NCBI GenBank assembly: GCA_000733355.1
Contig: JNVV01000037.1
Span: forward strand, 295,154-359,153
Direction of reading: 5' to 3'
Length of the DNA: 64,000 nucleotides
DNA from: Falciphora oryzae
Lineage: Eukaryota; Ascomycota; Sordariomycetes; Magnaporthales; Magnaporthaceae
Each line of letters starts with the position of its first letter. The stretch's first letter is position 1. Under the pieces are notes generated by a model. That model ran no database searches and was not told the origin of the DNA. It saw only the letters and a list, made by a program, of their open reading frames with translations. The translations under genes and the position numbers were made by a program. Shown here in pieces: positions 57,672-64,000 of the stretch.

Positions 57672-59052
57672 CTATTTAGCCCGCCCCGAAACCTCGTCCC
57701 GCGGCGTCATCTCGTATAACGCGATTTCCCTATCCGAACTTTGACGAAAGCCAAACCCTTCGTCCACCGACAGGGCGTCCTGGGTAGCCGGCGGCGTCAG
57801 TTGCGTGGAGGGAGCTAGGTTGGCTGCGCTGCGGCTTTTGTGTGTAGCGCCCGACCCTGCCGCCTTGGTCTTGCCGACGTTCCGCAGGTAACCCCGCGAC
57901 GTGGCGAGGTCGCGTACGAGCACCCGGAGGACGGGGACTGATGCCGCTATGATGGTGATGGCGGGCTCGGCCGCGCCCCAAATCATAAGCGGGGCACCCT
58001 CGTCTGCAGACAGCCGACAGGGACCTGTATCAGTCGAGTTCGCGCAGCCAAAAAAAAAAAAAAAAAAAAAAAAAGCGAGAGAACTTACATCCGAAATCCT
58101 TCAAACCGAGAGTCCGAAGATAAGAAGCTTTGACGAGAGCTGCCACGCCGGCTCTTGCGTAGATGAACCGGGCGCGTTAGTTTATGTTTATTCTCTCTCT
58201 CTCCGGCATCGGCTGGGAGAGCAGAACGGGACGGCAAGCACTTACAAAACTCCCATGCTCATGGCCAGCGCGACACCCATCTTTTCCGTCGTCTTCAGCT
58301 GGAGCCCGAGAATGATTTTCCATGGTAGGAAAGCCAAAGCGAAATCAGAAACACCTGAATATACTGTTTGCAAATGATAATAGTTAGCCCCCTTTTTCTC
58401 TCGTAAAAGTCCATCGAAAATGGGAGATTTAAAAAACTGCCGACTTCTTACCACTGGCAGCGATGCCATGACTGATACCGATATTGCGGTCCCAGCAGGA
58501 ACCGCCCCGCATGAATGGTTTCCAACCCTTGTCCACGGGTGTACAACGAACCCACATGAGCAAAACGTTGAGGCCCATAATGATATTGATCGAGATGATA
58601 ACAAACCAAATGAAATGTTTTATGTGGCGGGTGGTGGTAATGCGTAGCAGCGTTATAGCGAACGACGTTTTGCTCCACACCTGGCTGATAATGACGTTGC
58701 TGAAAACAATAAAGCCGAGAAGATTGAGGAATTCGATGTTTTCCTGCGGGATATCCCAAAAGTGGCGGCCGAAGCCACCGCTGACCTGGATCGTGACCAG
58801 GACGGTTTGGACCATCAGGCAGGCCCAAGAGGCGACGAGAACCCAGTCCTCCCACAGGATCCAGCGGGCCTTGAGCAGGCGGCAATAGATGCGCAGGCAC
58901 AGAAATGTAGCGGCGAACGCGGTGAGGATCCAGCTTGCCGCCAGCAGCGCAGGGCCCCTGTCGTCGTGGGGCAGCGCGGAAGGGTTGTCCCCGCCAAAGC
59001 CGGGGGGCGCGACCAGGCGGCCTCCGGGCCCAGCGTCCGTTTGGTTCGACAT
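57672..59052 (-). CDS. Fungal rhodopsin-domain receptor (PTH11-like) 3
   Basis: Starts at 59052 (MSNQTDAGPGGRLV). Exon 1 holds helix 1 (LLAASWILTAFAATFLCLRI), WILWEDWVLVASWACL, helices 3-5 (LLGFIVFSNVIISQVWSKTS, FIWFVIISINIIMGLNVLL) and CTPVDKGW with the conserved Cys. Further short exons follow: about 58245-58371 (SDFALAFLPWKIILGLQ), about 58095-58171 (GVAALVKASYLRTLGLKDF) and 57672-58022 (LMIWGAAEPAITIIAASVPV, then a Ser/Thr-rich tail). Introns have GT..AG borders; a poly(A) run of about 24 lies in the last intron. The full set of seven helices and landmarks (DFALAFLP, WGAAEP, PVLRVL) supports a working membrane sensor. Confidence 0.8.
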
Positions 59053-60475
59053 ATTGCTCTGTGGTGACTCGGGCCGGCGTTGTCTGCCTTCGATGACCAG
59101 TCTGCGCCGGGACGGGTGGCAGCTCGGGTGTGACGGGAAGCCTGGAGCTCAAGAATCGTAGCCCTAGTAGACGAAGGTCTTGTTCAAAAAGGCGCACAGT
59201 GGTGCGGGCGCGGGGGTGGTCGGGAATCGGGGCTTGGAGCCGAGGGCGTCGAGATATGTTCTTATAGACCGGCTGGCCTGGGTCTCCGTCCAGGCGGATG
59301 AGCCCATTATTCTCGTCGGTCGTCTCTACACCACCCTCTCGAACTGAGAGGTGTAAAGGTCGCAACACAAGGTCAAGGGACCGGCGCACCGGAATCGTCA
59401 GCCCTGAAGGCTTGGCCGATCACTAGCCAGTAACATTAACCATCCCATTGGCGGCGGAGCTTGCCGAGCCTGTGCTGTCCGCCATGGCCTAGCGGGGACG
59501 GTGGCTTCGACGGACCCCCTAACCCCTCGCGTGACACATGAAAGGCAAACGCCACAGCCGTTTAGCCCCTCGTAGGCACCGCCCAACTGAGAAATACGCT
59601 TTGCGGCGCTGGCCAGAAGAGTCTGCCCACAAAGCAGGGTCCGAATCGGGGCGGTTGGGGCCCGTTGCCCCTGGCTGCCACAGCACAGCGAAGGTTATGG
59701 TGCGCTTTTGGGCACAGCGGCACAAACGCCCGCACAATGCACGCAAAAGCTCCAGGTGCTTTTTATTAGGGCCTTTGGAGGCGCGGAGGATTCCGGTGGC
59801 GTGTCCGTTAAAATTGGCGCAAGACGCCGTGGAGATTTGGGGACCAGCGCCTTTGGCATGTGCCGGCTTTGTCTTGGAGCTGCTTTTTCCGTGATAGTTA
59901 CCCCGGATCGGAGGGCCCCGGAGGGACCCACTTCCTTTGTGACAGATTGCCTTTGCCCCTTGCCTCAGCCCGCGCAGCAGGGGTTGTAGTCGCGGGAGAA
60001 CGCAAGCTTGTTTGAACGCCCATTGTGTCTCCTGCAGTAAACCTGTAGGGATCCTGGGAGTTCGCGAATCCCCATATGACACGAAGCTCTTTGTGGCGCC
60101 GGCGGGCGGGCGATGCCAACACCAACCCACCAACCCTTGGTTTGGCTGGTTTGAGAGTTACATTATATCGAAGATCTAGGTTGTGCTAATGCAGAGCACT
60201 CGGGTGGAGGCACTTAAAAAGTGAACGATTGTGATTGTGAGACCTGGAGAGTCTGCAGTCCCAACTACTTACCCACGTAGGCAGTAGGGTCCCTCGCGCC
60301 GGGCTTCGCCAGCTTGAGGCTGGGCATGTGCAATTGCCGGTGCACATTCATCCCAACCACATGTCAGAGGGCGCTTCCCACAAGCCTGCAGCTCATTGTG
60401 GTATGTTGCCAGCCCGGGTACGTGGGTACTTCAATGCACCAGCGGAGAACGCACGGAGCCCCGGGGGGATGGAGT
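59053..60475. other. Intergenic, no gene recognised
   Basis: Includes a 204-codon minus-strand frame (59519-60133) without a recognisable domain. A (gagt)n microsatellite starts at 60473. Confidence 0.35.
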
Positions 60476-60835
60476 GAGTGAGTGAGTGAGTGAGTATATT
60501 TAACGTCGGTGTAGTCGGGATCTACCAGTCCCCGCCTCCCAAGGGCAATACGACATGCTAGCGCTACCTAAGCTTATCTACACCAGGCTATAGTGCTGCT
60601 ATCGAGGCGGCTAACAAATTAAACCCGAAGGCACACGGAGGTCGGGCCGTGTTCCGGCGCTCCTTGTTGGTGAGCGGGCAATCGGCTGTAGGGCGTATAA
60701 ACGCCGGGGCGCTGTAGGCGCCGCGGGTGGTGGTAATGCTGTCGGCCGGCGGGTGTGCCGGGAAAGGGGTAAGGCTAGGTTTGGGCGGAAGGGACCTCGG
60801 GACCCCCCTCGGCCCAGCCGTGGGGGGCTGTGTCA
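60476..60835 (-). mobile_element. LINE 3' fragment (second copy)
   Basis: Same orientation and sequence as 1557-1900: the (GAGT)n tail (60473-60496), tatttaacgtcgg, gggatctaccagtccc, gctagcgctacctaagctta, ggcgctccttgttggtgagc. Ends near 60835. No coding part is left. Confidence 0.75.
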
Positions 60836-61109
60836 CGGGGTTGCCCTGTAGGCTTGATATACAGTGGTGCTAGAGGGTTCGAGTACCTCGTGGGTGCACT
60901 GGTTCGAGTCCGCCTGTTGTCTGTGTCGCCTTTATGGTAGCGTGGCTCCAAAGGGGCAAGGGGCAAGGCGCGGGCTGGACCTTCGTGGTGCTCAGGGCCG
61001 GCGAGCCCTGTCCTAGATCTAGCCCAGCCAGCCTGGGGGGTGCGCGTCCCCTCACCGTTCGCCAGCACCGCCCCTGCCTGCCCGCCCGCCATTCTCAAGG
61101 CAGCGAGCC

Positions 61110-63494
61110 CTAGATAAGCAAAAGCTCCTCGCCGCTGCGGCAGAGCTTTTCCAGCCATGAGGGCTCGTCGGCCGAAGAGCAGGGCGACGAGCCCTCGCGG
61201 TACCTGAAATCGAGCAGATCGTCCTCGCCCTCTTCGGGCAATAGCGGGGCAGGGGACACGACGGGCCTGGAGGCCCAGGTCTGGGCGAGGACCTGCATGG
61301 CGCGGCGGACGCCCCTGCAATGGACCAGGCCGTACGTCTCGCTAAAAATGCGGCGTACCACGTCGCGATCGTCGTCTCGGCGCGCCTCGGCGCCCGCAAC
61401 GAAGGCGGGCCACAAAGCTCCCTTGAAGTGCGGGTCGTCGGGCACCAGGTGGTTCAGGTGCCAGGCCACGGCGTGCGCCACCTCGACCAGGTGCCGCTGC
61501 TCCTGCTGCTGGTGCTGCGACTGCTGGCTGTAGCAGGGCGAGGGCGCGTTCGCCGGGTTCGTGGCCGGGCTGCCGCGCCAGGTGCTGGTGCAGGCAGCGT
61601 CGTCGGGGTCGTTATACTCCCACGAAGCGGCGGACGGCGACCAGTGGGCGTCGAGGTGGTGCTGCAGGGCGCGGCGGGTGAAAATTTCGATGGCGCCGCG
61701 GTAGGCGGCCGCGAGGTGGTGGCGTTTTTGGACCCAGACGGTATCGGTGTTGTGGCTGGAAGCCCAGGCCCAGGCGTCGAAACCGTCGATTTGGTCAAGG
61801 AGCTCGCGCGCATGCTTAGGCTGCGGGTCGAGGGCAGCGTTAACTGCGTGCAGTTTGTTAACGGCCCGTAAGATTTTAAGCAGGTGCGCGGGGCAGCCCG
61901 TCCAGCTGCGCGTTTCGGTCCGGTCCAGGATCCGGTTCACCTGCTCCTCGCCGAAGATTTCAGCCAGATCCTGCTTATTGGTGCTTAAAGTCGTGCCGAA
62001 CGTGTGCAGCCTGTTTTTCTTTTGGTCAGCCGATGAACCATTGCCGAGGTAGTCGCGCAGGAAAACACTTACACTAAACATGCCTCCTCAAAATAGCTCT
62101 GGAACGTCCACAGCTCCTGCTCGGGCGATAACACGGCCTCGCTGTTAACCGGCGGCGAAGGCCCGTATGCGCCGTTTAGGTGGTAGTCGGTTGCAACGCG
62201 CTGCTCCTGCAGCCTCCTCCTCCTGCTCCTTTCCTCCTTTTCCTTTTTCTCCTGGGCTCTGGCAGTTTTGAAGCGCTGCTTGCGTGACGTTAGCAGCCCT
62301 ACCATGCCGTCGAGGTGACAGCGCCAAGACCTAGTTCCGGATTCGAACAGCTCGACCCAAATAAGCAGCAATGAGGCGGCGACGACGGCGTCAGAGTGGT
62401 CTAGCTGGTTCAAGGACTTTTGTAGGTTTATAATGGCCTTGCTTTTGTGGGTGAGGGCGTCGGAAAAGATAGGGGAAGTAGTGACGCCGCCGGAGTCGTC
62501 GTCATCGCCGTAGCGGCCGGGCGCTTCGAGCAGCTTCGGCTCGGGCCTGCTCGAGCCCGCGAGGTGGTGCGCGGCCAGGGCGATAACTATGTTGAGCACT
62601 AGTGGGCTGCCCTGGCTTAGGGCTATAAAGGAGCGGTACAGGTTCGTCGTCTGCTCCTTCTCGGGCGTTATGGGGATCGTGTAGCACTCCGTGCAACAAC
62701 GCCGCAGGTCTGTCGATGGGGGATGGGGGGATGGGTGTAAGCACGCGCTCTCGAATCTGGGTTTTCCTTTTGTTTTTAAAGGTGAGTTCGCATGGATTTT
62801 GCTTACAGTATTCTATATAACCCCTCGTTTTGGCGTCGTGGCCGACGAACACGGGCTCCGTCGGACGGCACAGCAGCAGGCCTGGGCTGGGCAGGGCGGG
62901 AGCCACGATCTTCGCTTGCCCTGACGACCTCCTTGGTTGTGATGTTGTTGCAAGTTGTTTTGCTAGTACCAGCTCGCCAGCCTGACCGACGGGGGCACGA
63001 GACAACGTCGCCGACGACGCCTTGTCCGCGGCCTTGTCTACTTTGGCAGCCTCGGCGGCGGCGGCCATGGCGGCGACGACCTTTTTGCTGGTGCGCCTGC
63101 CGAGCCCGACCCATACAAAGGGCTTGTTGGGCCCGTAGCCAAGACAGCGGTAGCCAGCCTTGGCGCATTTGGCACAGGTTGGAAGCCTGCTATCGCATCG
63201 CAGGCGTTTCCGGCGGCATGTCCAGCACGGGACGGGCGCGATGGAGCGGTCCAGCTCGGACCATGTGCCGTCAGAAACGTCCATGGTCGGCTGTTCGTTT
63301 GCAATGTGCGTATGAGAAAATGGGTTATCCTCCCTCCTGGGTCCGTCCTCAAATTGGAGATTCCCTAGGCAGGTAGGCGCGTGGGAGCTTGTGTCGTTGT
63401 TATTTTTGTGCTGATGTCCTGCTGCTGCGGCAGCAGGTTCGGTGTCCCGGGGAATCTGATTTTGGTGCGTGTCTGTCTGTCTGTCTTGGGTCAT
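61110..63494 (-). CDS. Zn2Cys6 transcription factor (Fungal_trans_2)
   Basis: Nuclear DNA-binding regulator. Exons 62807-63494, 62073-62709, 61110-62010; introns 62710-62806 and 62011-62072 have GTAAGC/GTAAGT donors and CAG acceptors. The zinc cluster C-x2-C-x6-C-x5-C-x2-C-x6-C is complete (CWTCRRKRLRC then LPTCAKCAKAGYRC). Next come an Ala-rich linker and, in exon 2, the Fungal_trans_2 region (LVLNIVIALAAHHLAGSS, AIINLQKSLNQLDHSDAVVA, LLLIWVELFESGTRSWRCHL). The start may be 63494 or the Met at 63284 (MDVSDGTWSE), which puts the cluster near the N-terminus as usual in the family. Target genes unknown; the nearest neighbour is a receptor 2 kb away. Confidence 0.85.
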
Positions 63495-64000
63495 GTCACG
63501 TCGGACTTTCAGTGGGATTGGGTTAGGTTCGGTTGAGGGAGGCGGAAGGGTATCACGGGTGTAAAGAAGGTTGTGGAGATCGACAGGCTTGAGGCCGGAA
63601 GCGCAGTGGGGCCCTGGGCCAGACGGAAAAAAAAGCTAAAAAAAAAAAAAAAAAAAAAGGTTAGAGAGAGCGGTCAGTTGCTCGGGTTAGGCTGGGCAAG
63701 GGCTATAGGCGAGTGAAGGAGCGCCTGGCTGGGACCCAGGGTCCAAGCGAATGATTCGCTCGATGCGGCACCCGGTGTTTCGCCTTGGTTCCCTGGCCGC
63801 TGGGCCTGCTCACGCCTTCACGGAATCTGGTGCCCTTTCAGCCCTGCGGCACGAGAGTGCGGCGGCCGCGCGGTCCCCCTATCCAGCCATGGTGCGCGCA
63901 CCCATTAGAGTTGGTAGCATTTCCGGTGCTCCGCGGGTGCCGGACGGCTCGACCCGGGTCTCGCAGATAGCCGTTGGGAGACAAGGGAAAGAAGGAAAAA
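63495..64000. other. 5' flank of the transcription factor gene
   Basis: Contains a poly(A) run at about 63638-63658; no gene recognised. Confidence 0.4.

Noticed and set aside
60855..60925. tRNA- or SINE-like A and B boxes (tggtgctagag and ggttcgagtcc, about 42 bp apart)
   Set aside because: No acceptor or T stem pairing can be formed and the A box has an extra base; not enough for an RNA gene.
1..64000. Starship-type giant element or captain tyrosine recombinase
   Set aside because: The cargo-like mix of NLR and helicase genes suggested it, but no DUF3435-like reading frame or element border was seen.

Overview
The window is nuclear DNA of a filamentous ascomycete (Pezizomycotina, probably Sordariomycetes). 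The evidence is short GT..AG introns with CTAAC/CTGAC-like branch sites, three fungal rhodopsin-domain (PTH11-like) receptors, a Zn2Cys6 regulator of the Fungal_trans_2 type, a NACHT-ankyrin NLR, and retrotransposons whose Gln and Trp codons have repeatedly become TAG/TAA, the usual trace of repeat-induced point mutation (RIP). No species can be named from the sequence alone. Layout, left to right: 1-10.4 kb is nested transposon sequence: a minus-strand gypsy gag relic with a 5'-truncated LINE inserted in it (perfect 16-bp target duplication), a RIP-degraded Ty3/gypsy chromovirus with both LTRs, the 3' end of a Fot1/pogo transposon, and a solo LTR. 10.4-14.4 kb holds an F-box relic, a small membrane-protein ORF and an SF1-type helicase gene with one premature stop. 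15.6-23.7 kb contains two rhodopsin-domain receptor genes separated by almost 5 kb without a recognisable gene. 24-27.8 kb is a gene graveyard: an ankyrin relic, a SNF2-like helicase relic, and an ORF split by a copia solo LTR. 28.3-51.8 kb is the most informative part. An NLR gene (DUF7708-like N-terminus, NACHT, C2H2 fingers, ankyrin repeats; minus strand) and a Rad5-like SNF2 gene (plus strand) lie head to head. Both lack their 5' ends, and an autonomous PIF/Harbinger transposon lies between them. That transposon's Myb-like ORF is in turn split by an 8.3-kb copia element, which carries an apparently intact, spliced antisense gene next to its 3' LTR. Related short Harbinger-type elements sit in the NLR exon just after the P-loop, in a SNF2 exon and in a SNF2 intron; the intronic copy contains a palindromic MITE whose ends match the Fot1/pogo element at 10.07 kb. 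51.9-64 kb is calmer: a solo LTR, a small secreted protein gene, a GC-rich stretch of doubtful coding value, a third rhodopsin-domain gene, a LINE 3' fragment and a Zn2Cys6 transcription factor gene. How it fits together: the host genes that look functional are signalling or regulatory (three receptors, one transcription factor, one secreted protein). The NLR, the SNF2 and SF1 helicases, the F-box gene and the ankyrin gene form an accessory set being broken by transposons. Gene models here come from reading frames and splice motifs by eye; exon ends without a precise statement are approximate.
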